A stretch of 44,676 nucleotides of DNA from Sphaerosporella brunnea. Taxonomy: Eukaryota; Ascomycota; Pezizomycetes; Pezizales; Pyronemataceae. The DNA is taken from contig VXIS01000365.1 of NCBI GenBank assembly GCA_008704415.1, forward strand, positions 1 to 44,676, read 5' to 3'. Made by a program: the position numbers and the translations under genes. Numbering within the stretch: the first letter of the stretch is position 1; each line of letters starts with the position of its first letter. The notes under the pieces were generated by a model. That model did no database searches. It was not told where the DNA came from and saw nothing but the letters and a program-made list of their open reading frames with translations. Shown piece after piece: positions 1 to 9,559 of the stretch.

Positions 1-546
1 TTGTCGGAAATCCATTCGCACCTCCGCACGGAGCTCCTACGGGCCCAGATGAGATATCAGGACAACGCCGACGAGCACCGCATACCGGCCCCCAATTATC
101 AGGTCGGAGACAAGGTCTGGCTTGATGCCCGGAATTGGAAGACTCGGCGTCCAGCCAGTAAGCTGGACAATAAGCGTCACGGCCCGTTTGAGGTTACCGA
201 GAAGGTCTCGGCATACGCCTACCGCCTCCGGCTCCATGAGGATATGCATGTCCACCCAGTCTTCCACGTCTCCCTCCTGGAACCGGCACCCGATGATCCT
301 TACCCGGGACAACGACACGACCCACCACCTCCGGTGGAGATCGAGGGCGAGCAGGAGTGGTTTGTCGATCAGATATTGGACTCCCGACTGCATGGACGGT
401 GGCGTAAGCTCCAGTATTTGGTCAAGTGGACCGGCTACGATCGGCCGAAGTGGGAACCAGCCGAGATGGTCAATGGTCTGGAAGCTATCAATCGCTTCCA
501 CAAGGCCTATCCGGACAAGCCGGGGCCTCTGCCGGAAGATGAATGA
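1..546 (+). CDS. Ty3/gypsy chromovirus Pol, integrase C-terminus with chromodomain (5' partial)
   Basis: This is the C-terminal 181 residues of a retrotransposon polyprotein, entering the window already open, so the start at base 1 is a window edge. Order of parts: integrase tail (residues about 1-60), the GPY/F-type module with KRHGPFEV near residue 60, the HPVFHVSLLEP motif near residues 85-95, then a chromodomain at about residues 118-170 (QYLVKWTGYDRPKWEP) that in this family guides integration to marked chromatin. The stop at 544-546 is followed by a polypurine tract and LTR, the normal 3' order for an LTR element. The frame is intact. Family assignment is firm; activity cannot be judged because the rest lies outside. 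Confidence 0.93.
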   Translation: MSEIHSHLRTELLRAQMRYQDNADEHRIPAPNYQVGDKVWLDARNWKTRRPASKLDNKRHGPFEVTEKVSAYAYRLRLHEDMHVHPVFHVSLLEPAPDDPYPGQRHDPPPPVEIEGEQEWFVDQILDSRLHGRWRKLQYLVKWTGYDRPKWEPAEMVNGLEAINRFHKAYPDKPGPLPEDE

Positions 547-566
547 GCTTCGCCGGAGCTCAGCCG

Positions 567-580
567 TAGGAGGGGGATAC
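567..580 (+). other. Polypurine tract of inner chromovirus
   Basis: A G-rich purine run (AGGAGGGGGATA) sits directly before the TGTCAC start of the LTR and 20 bases after the Pol stop. This is where plus-strand DNA synthesis is primed in this class of element. Confidence 0.75.
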
Positions 581-1092
581 TGTCACGGCGCAAGTTGGAT
601 GGAGTCTTCCGACTAAGCTACCGGCTTTTACTCTCAATGAAATCGGCTGGAACTCTCAGATCTAAGGCTTCAAAGGATGCTGATTCATTTGCTGTTCTCA
701 AATTTACCCCCCCGTTGATGGTTGTCACGTGGTGAGGTTCGGAAGTGGGGGTTGTTTGTGGTGTCGTGATGAGGCTCTCTAGGGGGACTCGGTGGGGTGG
801 CTCCGAGCCGAGGTTATATTCGGCTACCACGTGGCGCGGCGCACCGCAGTCACGTGATTGCTATAAGGGGCCTTCGCTTCCGCTTTGTTGTTTGTTTTCC
901 CTTTCCTCTTTACTGAACCTTCGTATGTCAATCTGAGTACCTTCGTTCCAATCTGAATCCTGACCGTGCGCATCGCGCCTCTTGTCCTGCCTCTTGTCCT
1001 GCCTTTGGATCTTGTCCCAGCTCTCGTTCTTGCCCCCTCTGTACGCGAGTACCTTGGGCCCCTCCAGTCTGTTCTCGACCCTCTCCGTTACA
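581..1092 (+). repeat. 3' LTR of inner chromovirus
   Basis: The LTR begins TGTCACGGCG right after the polypurine tract. I place its end at 1092 (CCGTTACA), giving about 512 bp, because TGTCAC and GTTACA form a near-perfect terminal inverted repeat and because the frame of a second retroelement resumes at 1093. A TATA-like CTATAAGGGG lies at 859-868. The matching 5' LTR is outside the window, so the 3' border is inferred from structure and not from comparing two LTRs. Confidence 0.75.
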
Positions 1093-1731
1093 ATCAACAA
1101 TGCTGTGGCTCGAGATGCTTTACTGGCAGCACGCCACCGCCAGGCAAGCATTGCTGCAAGACGTAGGAATCCTAAGGTTCAACTTCAGGTTGGACAATGG
1201 GTGTTCTACAAGAGACGTTCTCGAGGAAAGGGCAAGGTTAGGAAGCTTATGGAAGTTTGGGAAGGGCCATACAGGATCACCAAGGTTGATGAGGACACTG
1301 GCAACTGCACCCTTGAGCTCCCCAAGAACAAGCGTGTTTATCCCATCTTCGCCCAGGATAAACTCAAGCTCTTCCAGCGAATTTCAGACAAGACAATTCC
1401 ACCTCCTCCCTCCAGCTACGATAACGAAGAAGAAGATGACCACACTCTCTACAACATCAAGGAGATTCTCGACCACAAGAAGATTAACGGTATTGATTAC
1501 TGGTATATCTCTTGGGAGAATTATGGACCTGAAAACAACTCTTGGGAACCTGATAAGAATGTACGCAACACTGGTGCAGATTCCATCCAGGAATTCCTTT
1601 CGAAGAGGACCCAGGACTACACCTCCACCGCAGTCACTCTTCCTCCCGATTTTTTCTTTCCTTCTGATGATTCTTTTTGTTCCTCTCCTATGTCATCTAT
1701 TGCTTCTTCTGCATTTGAAGTACGTGAGTAA
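1093..1731 (+). CDS. Second Ty3/gypsy chromovirus Pol, integrase C-terminus and chromodomain (5' truncated by insertion)
   Basis: The open frame running from 1093 encodes about 212 residues: an integrase tail (NNAVARDALLAARHRQA), a GPY/F module (WEGPYRITKVDEDTG), and a chromodomain (YNIKEILDHKKI to SWENYGPENNSWEP). It differs clearly from the upstream element in sequence and is richer in AT and Lys, so it is another family. Its 5' part is missing because the other element's LTR abuts it exactly: the first element inserted into this integrase gene. The Ser-rich tail ends at a TAA just before a new polypurine tract and LTR. Confidence 0.9.
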   Translation: MNNAVARDALLAARHRQASIAARRRNPKVQLQVGQWVFYKRRSRGKGKVRKLMEVWEGPYRITKVDEDTGNCTLELPKNKRVYPIFAQDKLKLFQRISDKTIPPPPSSYDNEEEDDHTLYNIKEILDHKKINGIDYWYISWENYGPENNSWEPDKNVRNTGADSIQEFLSKRTQDYTSTAVTLPPDFFFPSDDSFCSSPMSSIASSAFEVRE

Positions 1732-1758
1732 CTGTTTCAACTGTTTTTTAAGGGGAAG

Positions 1759-2269
1759 TGTAAGATTATTACACTTAGTATGATTCTTTCTTACGTATTT
1801 CCTTACTAAGATATAAAACTATATGGCAGTAACGATGGTATGATGACAGCATTCTACGAGTTTCCATTACTTTCTTTACTATGTTTTGTCACCATGTTTC
1901 TAGCACTTTCTAGCTTCTTCGATGCTACGTCACTTTGGAATCTTCTAGTTTCCACAAGGCAGACTTGTAGGTCTTCTAGACCACTCTTTCCTTGGTTACG
2001 AATTTGCCACCAGATTGTTATCACATGATGTACTCAGCATTGTTGGCTATAAAAGCTGCGAGCTTTTCCTACACTCATTCTTTTCTCTTCTTTCGATACG
2101 GCCTTTCGAGCAGCCCAGATTGTATCGACTATCATCAATAAATACTGAGTTGATCAGTGACCTGAGTGCGAGTATTCTCTTGGTATTTATCAAGTCTGAT
2201 ACACAAACGGTTCTGAGTTTATTTGCATCTGTGAAATAGCGGATCTTATAAGCTCACGAAAAGGTTACA
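1759..2269 (+). repeat. 3' LTR of outer chromovirus
   Basis: It starts TGTAAGATTA right after a purine tract (AAGGGGAAG, 1750-1758). The proposed end at 2269 (GGTTACA) gives about 511 bp with TGTAA/TTACA ends. A TATA box (CTATAAAAGC, near 2048) and an AATAAA at about 2138 are placed as expected for LTR transcription start and polyadenylation. The 3' border is less sure than the 5' border. Confidence 0.68.
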
Positions 2270-2485
2270 CGAAGCAGCGGCTGAAATAACTGCAAGAAAC
2301 CCCGCGTGTCAGGCAAGCCACCCTCTTTTCTATTGATGTCGGGTGTGATCGTGCTCGTTGGGTTACTGGGCGCACCACAATAACAATAAAGTCTTGAACG
2401 ATAGACTTGGCAGTGCCAGTACCTCCATCTGTCGCTATTGGGCTCGGGGTGGAGGAATGCCTCATGACGCCCATCTAGGGCACAC

Positions 2486-2630
2486 TGTTGAAATTCTGTG
2501 GAGCTTGCGCAACCAGTGAGCGATGAATAGTGAGGCTGGATGACACGGGTTTTTAAGTAGTTGTTAGCACTAGACTTTAACCCGAATACCAATCACGTTT
2601 ACGCCTCTAAAACCTGCTCGTATTCTAACA
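2486..2630. mobile_element. Solo LTR-like element (copia-type ends) with 5 bp target duplication
   Basis: A 145 bp segment starts TGTTGAAATT and ends ATTCTAACA, giving TGTT/AACA termini, and is flanked on both sides by CACAC (2481-2485 and 2631-2635). TG...CA ends plus a 5 bp direct repeat are what a solo LTR leaves after recombination. It could instead be a small non-autonomous element. The 216 bp between 2270 and 2485 hold nothing I recognise. Confidence 0.6.
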
Positions 2631-2787
2631 CACACCATCAGGGCTTGTCAATTATTAGGGCAGCCCACTTATCAGGGCGCTTAAGCCACCACCTCGTCTT
2701 CGCACTTCCCAAACATCTCTCCCTCCTAGACACTACGTGTCTCGGTTTGCCACTTCCTCCCACTTCCCCAGTCTCCCTCGGTCCTAG

Positions 2788-3735
2788 ACACTACATCGTC
2801 TCGCCACCACTCAACCATCCCTTCCGTGGATAATCAGGCGTGAACGGCTCGCGCAGCCACTTGGCAACGTGAAACCTCATATTCTGCTAGCCGAGCTGGC
2901 CATGACCCGCGGATGGATGCCCGGTGAGCAGCCACAAGGCTAGAGCTGTGCACGGGGCGACGGGTCGGGGCGCGGGCGGGCGGGGTGCGACGAGGTGGGC
3001 CGGGGCAGCGCGGGGTGATCGGGGTTGAGCGGGGTCATCGGGGTGTGACGGGGCATAGCCGCGGCGGGGTGTATCGGGCGCATCGGGAGGACCGGGGTTC
3101 CGACGGGGCGGCCGGGGCAGCGACGCGGTGGCCGGGGCAGCGACGAGGTGGCCGGGGCGCCCCGACCCGTGCACAGCTCTACACAAGGCCCCAACCACAA
3201 CCCGGCGCGTTGGGCACGGGCACTCATTGCCCTCTCCAACGACGTCCAGTTGTCGGTGGTGTGGCCTGGGCTGTTTCAGGGACCAAACCAGGTTGTGGAA
3301 GGTTCGCGTCTGTATGTGATCATAACTCAATTAATCTCCCTGGGGTTCGCTGGCATCAACAAGCGAAAGCGCCGTCCGGTGGTGGTCCCTCGTCCTGTTC
3401 CTGCGCACATCGCTCTGGTCCTGCCCAGCGCGGTGCCTCCCGCCCCAGTGCAGCCACAGCAGCCACAGCAGTCAGTTGTCCCGCAGCACGTTCAGGCGAT
3501 TCACAGTCAGCCAGTCACGCTTTTTAATCGACAGACCACGCTTCATAGGAGCCAGGTTCAGATTAATGGGAGCCTGCAAGATAGAAGCAACACCCAGCAG
3601 CTGATCTGTGACGGCCAGAGAGACTTCCTCGAACAGCAGGAGGCGAATGCCGATGTCCAGCATGGTCGCGATCAGGAGTACAAAGCCCAGTTCAGGCAGC
3701 CTAACGTATGTGGCTGCGCTCCCCATATTCTTTGA
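2788..3735 (+). pseudogene. Unknown coding frame interrupted by a hAT MITE
   Basis: Frame 1 is open after a stop at 2785, runs through an ATG at 2902 (MTRGWMPGEQPQG...), is hit by a TAG that is the first codon of the MITE at 2941, and resumes in the same frame after it (NHNPARWARALIALSNDVQL...) to a stop at 3733-3735. MITE plus one target copy is 249 bp, exactly 83 codons, so the frame before and after matches. The second half turns Pro/Gln-rich near 3430-3480 and then coiled-coil-like. The even reading across the insertion site argues that this was a real gene. I do not recognise the family. Confidence 0.55.
2941..3181. mobile_element. hAT-type MITE with perfect 8 bp target site duplication
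   Basis: A 241 bp GC-rich element begins TAGAGCTGTGCACGGG and ends CCCGTGCACAGCTCTA, a terminal inverted repeat of the hAT kind (the left arm has a short insertion). CACAAGGC occurs directly outside both ends (2933-2940 and 3182-3189), the 8 bp duplication expected for hAT. The inside has short G-rich direct repeats (GGCCGGGGCAGCGACG) and no transposase, so it must be moved in trans. Confidence 0.9.
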
Positions 3736-5187
3736 TATAGGCTGACCTTGGATAGGCCAAATTGGACGCGCTGGCCCGTCGAAAGGCTGATTAGCAAAAA
3801 AAGAAACTGTCAAGGCGCTATTTTTTTCGCATCGACTTGGTATGGTATTTTCGCCTTCCATTCGCCGTTTTGCCGCAATAGGCTAACGTTGGACTCGGCC
3901 TAGGTGGAATGTCATCTTGCCACAGAGGAGGCATGTGTTGAGGTTGAGTTGAGCGTTTGTGTCTCGGCGCAATGATTTGCACGCGATGATGGTGTATGGT
4001 TAAGGAGCTGGTGTATCGCGTGTTTTCAGTTTCGACCCGTAGGGTAACGTGTTAATCTACTGGATACAACGCAACATTGTTCCGATCCCACGTTACTTCA
4101 ACACTTTCATTTTGTATTTGCATGTCTCTAGACGATTCTGATCCATCTTCTGCGACTCACGTCACGACGCTGGCACACATCAGCCGGAACGTTACAATCG
4201 CCAAGACGCAGGATCGAAATGCCTGGCTGGCGCTACAATGCAAGTCTAAGAGCTACTACAAGCGCAAGAGAGCGTGGGAGATTCTAGCCTTTCCTGCCCA
4301 AGCCACCCGAAATCGCAGGAACACTGGTGATACTGGCATATGCCCCAGCATTCAAAAGCGGTCGATAAGCCTGGTACAAGTCCTGAGTGGCCAAAAAATG
4401 TTTATCACCCTCATACGGCACAATTCGGGTGTTCCTGCATCCCTCGCTACCAGCCAGTCCTCGCACTGGCTCGCAACCCGTGAACTCTGGGTCCGCACTT
4501 ACCACTTCACAAAGCCCCGCTCTATCAGCGCCATTTGGTAGCTATTGCACTGCGCATTTGGTTGTGCTGGTAGCGGTCAGTGACGAGCTTTCTAACGAGG
4601 GAGGCTTAATAGTGCTTAAGAATCACTCGACTTCAGGCATTCGGATTCCATAGTAGCGCTCGGTAATAACTTTTTCGACTTTACTGGCTCAGCTGGAGGT
4701 GAACTTCTCGAATCCGTTCGAATATCGATGTATCGCACACGACCCGATATTGTTCTAGTAGGCGTCTTTGTTATTTGTTTGTTTGTCTTGGATGGAAGGC
4801 AATAAAATTGACCGTCACTCTCAATTACGTACCTAGTTGTTCAACGCATCTTTCTTTTGATTCAACTCTGCCTTTTGATCTGGCCCGTTCTCCGACTTGC
4901 TCTCGGGAAAGGTCAACCTTTGCTTAGTCCATACAGCGATCGTAATGCTTAGCCCCAACACGGTCCTTACGCGACTTTCACGCGAGTGAAACCATTTATC
5001 GGGTTCCCAATAACTCTCGATGGTGAATGTGTGGGGATACTGCGTTTTGAGGCAGTTGAACGGGTGCTAGTGGACGAGGAACTTGGCGCATGCGCTCAGA
5101 CATCATGTAAAGGTGTGGTTGTGGGGTTATTGGTCTCGGAGCTTGAAAACGATGGCGACGGGTAGATCACCAGCTGCCTAGGCTGGC
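3736..5187. other. Gene-poor stretch with one weak ORF
   Basis: No firm gene is seen. A plus-strand frame at 4077-4541 (154 codons) has a plausible, basic stretch (SKSYYKRKRAWEILAFPAQA) after a Met at about 4122, but no recognisable domain, splice signal or promoter, so I do not call it. The remainder holds no repeat or structure that I could identify. Confidence 0.3.
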
Positions 5188-5221
5188 TTGCCGGGAAGAT
5201 GGATTGATTCTGTCCCAAGTT

Positions 5222-5268
5222 GGCTGGCCTGCCGAGAGTACCGGTCTGTAGGCCTACAGGCTATCTTC
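5222..5268. repeat. Dispersed palindromic repeat, copy 1
   Basis: CCTGCCGAGAGTACCGGTC followed by the palindrome CTGTAGGCCTACAG. A related copy is at 6533-6573 with the same order of bases and few changes. No target duplication is seen. Confidence 0.5.
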
Positions 5269-5339
5269 TGGGCAGGGACTCTAATCTCGCTCGCGGCCCT
5301 CTGGTTTAGTGGCTATCTGGTACCCTTTATCTCTTTAAA

Positions 5340-5772
5340 TTTCTCCTGTGCATCGCACGTCCGACGGCGGCTTTCTCGAAGTCCCTTCCTTCCACAACCT
5401 CTGTGTCTTCCTTCTTCCATCTCTTTCCCTCCCCAGCTTCTTACTTCTCCACCACCCCAACCACTGACACAATCATCTACTACCTGGTAAACGTCTCCTC
5501 ACCTTGCAATCGCCATATCCCGCAATCCGCAATTCTCAGTTGTTTTCCCTTCTTCCTCATGCCACATGCGGGCCCACCCTCGCAGCGGTTACGACGGCCA
5601 ACCTCCTACACTCCCGCACCTCCAGCAACCAGTGGTTTCGCCGTCACGTCTTTCCTACGTGCCGATTTCCCGTCCCGTCGGCCACTCAAACGCAGCGATG
5701 CGCATTTCCCGGTTTCCTGTCGTATGTTTCGAGGCGGAAGATCCATTAAGACGAAGAAAAGGTAACGGCTAA
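5340..5772 (+). promoter_or_regulatory. Pyrimidine-rich leader and possible small gene start
   Basis: A long C/T-rich tract (5380-5465, then 5530-5570), typical of fungal promoters and leaders, is followed by an ATG at 5566 that opens 68 codons (MRAHPRSGYDGQPP...) to 5772. No domain, and no clear splice donor to extend it. It may be the first exon of a lost gene. I treat the promoter character as more secure than the ORF. Confidence 0.3.
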
Positions 5773-7790
5773 ACAAAGTGTGGCTTGAGACGGAAAAGCA
5801 GCGCCAGCTGGCTGCCGTCGCGAACAGAAGGCAGCCGAGTCGCCTGGAAGAGAAGATGGCCCCACAGAGAGACGCAAAGGAGAGAGGACAGGAAGCCGAA
5901 GAGGGAGGGAGAAACAAGAAATCAAGAAAAAGGACACGGTCGCTGTGTTAATAGGTTCCCACTGCATCCAACTACGCTTTTGCTACTGTCTACTGTGATG
6001 CTGATGAGAGAGCAGAAAGCATTCAACAGATCCCACAGGATCATTATTCGGCGCCTTTACTCGCAGGCATAAACAAACCGAGACCAGCTGCTCCACACAG
6101 CTATCGTCTGCCGCAGTGATAGATCCAATGCAATAGATCCGTTCACTAATGGCTTCATACGGATGTTTTTTTGATGGATTGTGGTGAGTGCACTGCATAA
6201 ATGATCGGAATTTAGGTTTCTACGATCCGGGAACATCGCTCTATTCGATCGCTATAAAGTGACGGGCATCGTGTTTTTGTGTCACGGTCTCAGCCTAGAG
6301 TAGGCGCAAGCGGTTGTTTCCTGCATTGGGGTATTTTGCGAATGTACTTTTATGTTTACTCGGGCTTCCGCACGGAATAGAGTCTCAGCAGCCAATTCTG
6401 CAAGGACAATCCTCACCATTCACTGATAATTTTGAGAGATGCCAAAGCTGACAGGTCACATATTTCCAACTCAAGATAATCGAGATAGCTTAGACTGATG
6501 CGCTGAGACCTTTTGTCTTCCTTTTTGCAGTCTGACCTGCCGAGAGTATCGGCCAGTAGGCCGGCAGGCTAATCTGTAGACCGACAGGCCGGCCTGTAGA
6601 CATCTGTTACAATTCAGAAGCTGCCAAAGCCCAGCCGTTGCTATCAACATATAAGGCCTCAAGTCTAGTACATATCAGTCCCAGCCATTGACAAGAAATA
6701 CGCCTACAGCTGTCATAAGCTTGATAATCGCACAAACGCCCATCATACCAGCTATAGCACCCAACCCTCGTTTCCGGCAATCCGCTTGGTAGAGCGGGCG
6801 TGCATATCACTCGACCAAGTGAAATCTGGTGACCATCCCTCGCTATGGCGTGGAATTACTCTGAATGGCTATATTTTGGATAGAATTTATAATCACTTCC
6901 TGCTTCAAGCACTTCTATTCGGTTCGTGTTGCGGAGTAAGAAAAAGTTTGGATTAAAAAACTGTTAATTAAGATGCCGGCGACTTCCGAGCGCAATTACT
7001 TCCCCTGGGCGTTAAAGATGCCCCAGTATGTACAGGGAGAGAATTTGCCTTTTGGCCATGCTGCGGCATGCTTACAGTGGGTGGGGGGGGGCGAGAGCTT
7101 CTTGTAGCATCGAGTTCAAATTGCCGGGTGATTTTTTCTCCAATAAATGTATGATTCCATGTGACCTGAAGCAGATGTAAAAAAAGCTTTAGTGGTGCAG
7201 TGGCACAAAAAGGAGCGGAACAACTCGGGGTAGCGGGACTAATTCTCGGGGCTTTCATATAGGATGATTTTTGTCAAACACTTTTTTTTGAATGATCATA
7301 GCGGATCACTCGCTTGACATAGAATACTCCAGTGACAGCTTGACAGTTCAGATCTTTCACTCGCAGACGTCACAGTCACACTCGGTCGTTGCGAGCCTCT
7401 TCAGACCAAAGAAGTTCCGGAACGGGTGCCAAAGAAAAGAAGGGAAAGCAAGATGTGTGTAATTAACGTACAATGCCTAAAGGTCCACACTGCGTATGCC
7501 AATCTTTGGCTAGATTTTTGGGGGATTACGAAAGTCGCGCTTGCTTGCAAAATGCATCTTTTACTTGAGTTTAATTAAAATTTAGCTTGTTGTGGGCATC
7601 TCGAACATAGGGAAATGTGAGTCATTTCGGGCAAAAGTTGGGAACGTCTTTTTCATTAGCCGTTAAAAAAAGACATCGAAATCAAATAAACAGTTGGAAT
7701 CCGCCCACAAAAACACAACGCAACCCAGAAAAACCCAGCTACCGTGATCTGATCTCGTGAACCAGACTTTTTACCGCTGCCCCCTCAAAT
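5773..7790. other. No gene recognised
   Basis: Only short frames, an A/T-richer composition from about 6850 to 7700, a G run at 7081-7090, and the second copy of the palindromic repeat at 6533-6573. Nothing here supports a coding call. Confidence 0.5.
6533..6573. repeat. Dispersed palindromic repeat, copy 2
   Basis: CTGCCGAGAGTATCGGCC then GTAGGCCGGCAGGCTA, matching the copy at 5222-5268 in order and spacing. It is followed by a further inverted stretch (CTGTAGACCGACAGG), so the locus is multiply palindromic. Confidence 0.5.
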
Positions 7791-7792
7791 TT

Positions 7793-7960
7793 AGGGGTAG
7801 TGATGGACACAAGCCGAGCCGAGCCGAGCCATAAGGAAGGCTCGAGCCAGCTCGGATTGTTTGAACATGGGCTCGTCAAGCCGAGCCGAGCCTGAAAAGC
7901 TCGAGCTTTGGCTCGAACTGCCATACAATTTACGATGTACGAGCCGGTAAATAAGAGGTT
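7793..7960. mobile_element. Possible truncated hAT-like element end
   Basis: TAGGGGTAGTGATGGACACA followed by repeated GAGCC/GCTCG words (CCGAGCCGAGCC) looks like the subterminal repeat structure of hAT-type MITEs. No matching right end or target duplication is visible, so this is a weak call. Confidence 0.25.
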
Positions 7961-8235
7961 GCACACAGTGACATTAGAGACGTCGCTATATTAGTATATA
8001 CCCGACAGATCTGATCCGGGATTAAAGACTTCTAGCTCAGCTTCCTGCCCTGCGTCCATGCCCTCGGCGTCGCCCTCATCCTGGCCATCACTATGGCCAC
8101 CATCGCCAATACCATGGGCACCATCCCGCGTTCGCTCCGGCTAGGGTGGTCTGACTGGGAATAACCCGTGCTGTGACCGGCCGCCCTACCCTCGCTCTGA
8201 CCGGCCGCCGAGCCCTCGGCAGGACCCTCGCTCTC

Positions 8236-8420
8236 TCCCGCATCCTCACCCTCGCTCTCTCTCGCTCTCTCCCGCATCCTCACCCTCGCTCTCTCTCGCT
8301 CTCTCCCGCATCCTCACCCTCGCTCTCTCTCGCTCTCTCCCACATCCTCACCCTCGCTCTCTCTCGCTCTCTCCCACATCCTCACCCTCGCTCTCTCTCG
8401 CTCTCTCCCGCATCCTCAAC
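8236..8420 (-). repeat. 34 bp minisatellite
   Basis: A C/T-rich unit (CATCCTCACCCTCGCTCTCT plus 14 bases) recurs with period exactly 34 at 8241, 8275, 8309, 8343, 8377 and 8411. On the minus strand it encodes Arg/Glu/Ser-rich peptide (RERARESEGED). Because 34 is not a multiple of 3, each copy shifts frame. It lies at the 3' side of the minus-strand gene at 8545-9223. Confidence 0.9.
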
Positions 8421-8518
8421 CTCTTTCTGTCCATAGGCGGCATCCCTGCTGTTTGTGGAGTCGATGGAAGACATGATGGGGGAGGGGAGCCCTCCGGCAA
8501 CACCACCGATGGTGTTGT

Positions 8519-8640
8519 CCAGGAGAGGAAAGCCGCACGCTGGCTTAGAGAAACCACGATGCGGGCGCCGACAATCCTAGCGATGGTCTTTTCCAGGAGA
8601 GGAAAGGAGACACGCTGGACGAAAGGCGCCACGATGCGAG
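8519..8640 (-). repeat. Tandem duplication, about 71 bp x 2
   Basis: TCCAGGAGAGGAAAG, an ACGCTGG word and ACCACGATGCG occur in the same order twice in succession (8519-8565 and 8590-8640). This is one of several exon-internal duplications in the minus-strand cluster. Confidence 0.65.
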
Positions 8641-9223
8641 GGACGACGGGGACGTCGTCCCGCGGCCGGGATATGACGGGCCGCCATGGTGATTGTGAAC
8701 TGGTAGTATCACATCCGACATGTTGCCTCTAGCGGCCTGAGGGGAAGGAGGAGGAGGAGGAGGAGGAGGAAGAGGAGGAGGGTGAGGGTGAGGGAGACGT
8801 GGAAGAGGTGGAGGAGGCTCTGTCAACCCGTTTTGCATGAGTAACCTGGTCGCTGTTGGCTCATCGGGAGGGAGGAGAACTTACTTGAGCAACGCCTCCA
8901 ATTCTTTCTTTCTTATCTGGCCTGCGTGCGTCGGGACTGCCTGGGTACCCGGAGTACGGTGTCAGGGCGGCATATCGCTGACAATCTTGGACTCGCTTCT
9001 TCTCCATTTTTGCATTCCTCGGGGGACGCGGGGGATGCCGACGGTTGGTGTGGCTCTTTGGGGGCTTCGTTGCCGAACCCCGCCTTGGGGAGCGGTCGAC
9101 TAACCGTGCCTTTCGGCTACTTGGCAAGGGGCGCTGAGGTTCTCCGGACCATCGCCGTCGCTGATAAACGACGAGAGTGCTGCGCAGGAGCTCTAGAAGC
9201 TCCAAGAACTCCTTGACGGCCAA
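8545..9223 (-). CDS. Unknown spliced gene, two exons, charged then Pro-rich (5' end unclear)
   Basis: Minus-strand frame from about 9223 begins with a helical stretch (AVKEFLELLELLRSTLVVYQ) and a long basic region ending RIGGVAQ. There a GTAAGT donor (8884) opens an intron of about 67 bp ending GACAGAG at 8818. Joining in phase gives a Pro-rich segment (PPPPLPRLPHPHPPP) followed by NMSDVILPVHNHHGG and a stop at 8545. The (GGA)n tract at 8746-8780 underlies the Pro run. A further intron with GTAAGTCCCC and ACTGATGAG (9361-9415) lies upstream, after a pyrimidine-rich leader near 9420-9550, but the frame between 9223 and that intron is broken around the hairpin at 9236-9283. Likely a decaying member of the cluster. 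Confidence 0.4.
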
Positions 9224-9235
9224 GGCCGTTTGGCC

Positions 9236-9283
9236 GGGGCGTGATCTTGAGGTAGTAGAAACTGAGGTTGGGGATCACGCCCC
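9236..9283 (-). repeat. Hairpin element, GGGCGTGATC family, copy 1
   Basis: GGGGCGTGATC (9236-9246) and GATCACGCCCC (9273-9283) are perfect 11 bp inverted arms around a 26-base loop. Related hairpins are at 11439-11495, 14254-14314 and 14789-14832, and a single arm at 13743-13756. On the minus strand the left arm reads RGVI in one frame and GRDP in another. Confidence 0.8.
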
Positions 9284-9360
9284 GCTGGGGTTTCTGTTGG
9301 TGGTCGGTTTGAGGCGGATTCCCAACAGCGGGTCGTGTGGCCGGTGCGGTTCGCGGAGGT

Positions 9361-9415
9361 CTTCTCATCAGTATCACCTTCGACAGCAGCAAATATAACG
9401 GGGCGGGGGACTTAC
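9361..9415 (-). other. Intron (minus strand) with GTAAGTCCCC donor
   Basis: The donor GTAAGTCCCCCGCCC at 9415, the ACTGATGAG branch-like site and an AG at 9361 give a 55 bp intron. The same donor context (GTAAGTCCCC then CCC) starts the introns at 15120 and 16290, which suggests that three related genes share this junction. The exon before it is pyrimidine-rich. Confidence 0.55.
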
Positions 9416-9559
9416 AATACGAGCGCTTGCTGGGCGCCTTTCCAAGACAGAGAGAAGTGGAAGGCGTCGGCGTCTTGCGAGCGCTAGCTGTTGGTGGGGG
9501 AGAGATATACCAGATGGTAGCGAGATTGTGGTGGGGGTAGCGGTAGATTAGGAGAAGGA

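Larger units (their letters stand above)
1..2269 (+). mobile_element. Nested Ty3/gypsy retrotransposons
   Basis: Two same-strand chromoviruses are stacked: Pol end plus LTR (1-1092) sits inside the Pol gene of another element, whose integrase tail and LTR follow (1093-2269). The inner one is younger. Only the 3' parts are visible. Confidence 0.85.

Noticed and set aside
2254..2592. Minus-strand frame of 112 codons as copia gag
   Set aside because: It crosses the solo LTR boundary and the outer chromovirus LTR end, so it cannot be one gene.
2887..3330. Minus-strand Pro/Arg-rich frames
   Set aside because: They lie in and around the GC-rich hAT MITE and reflect its composition.
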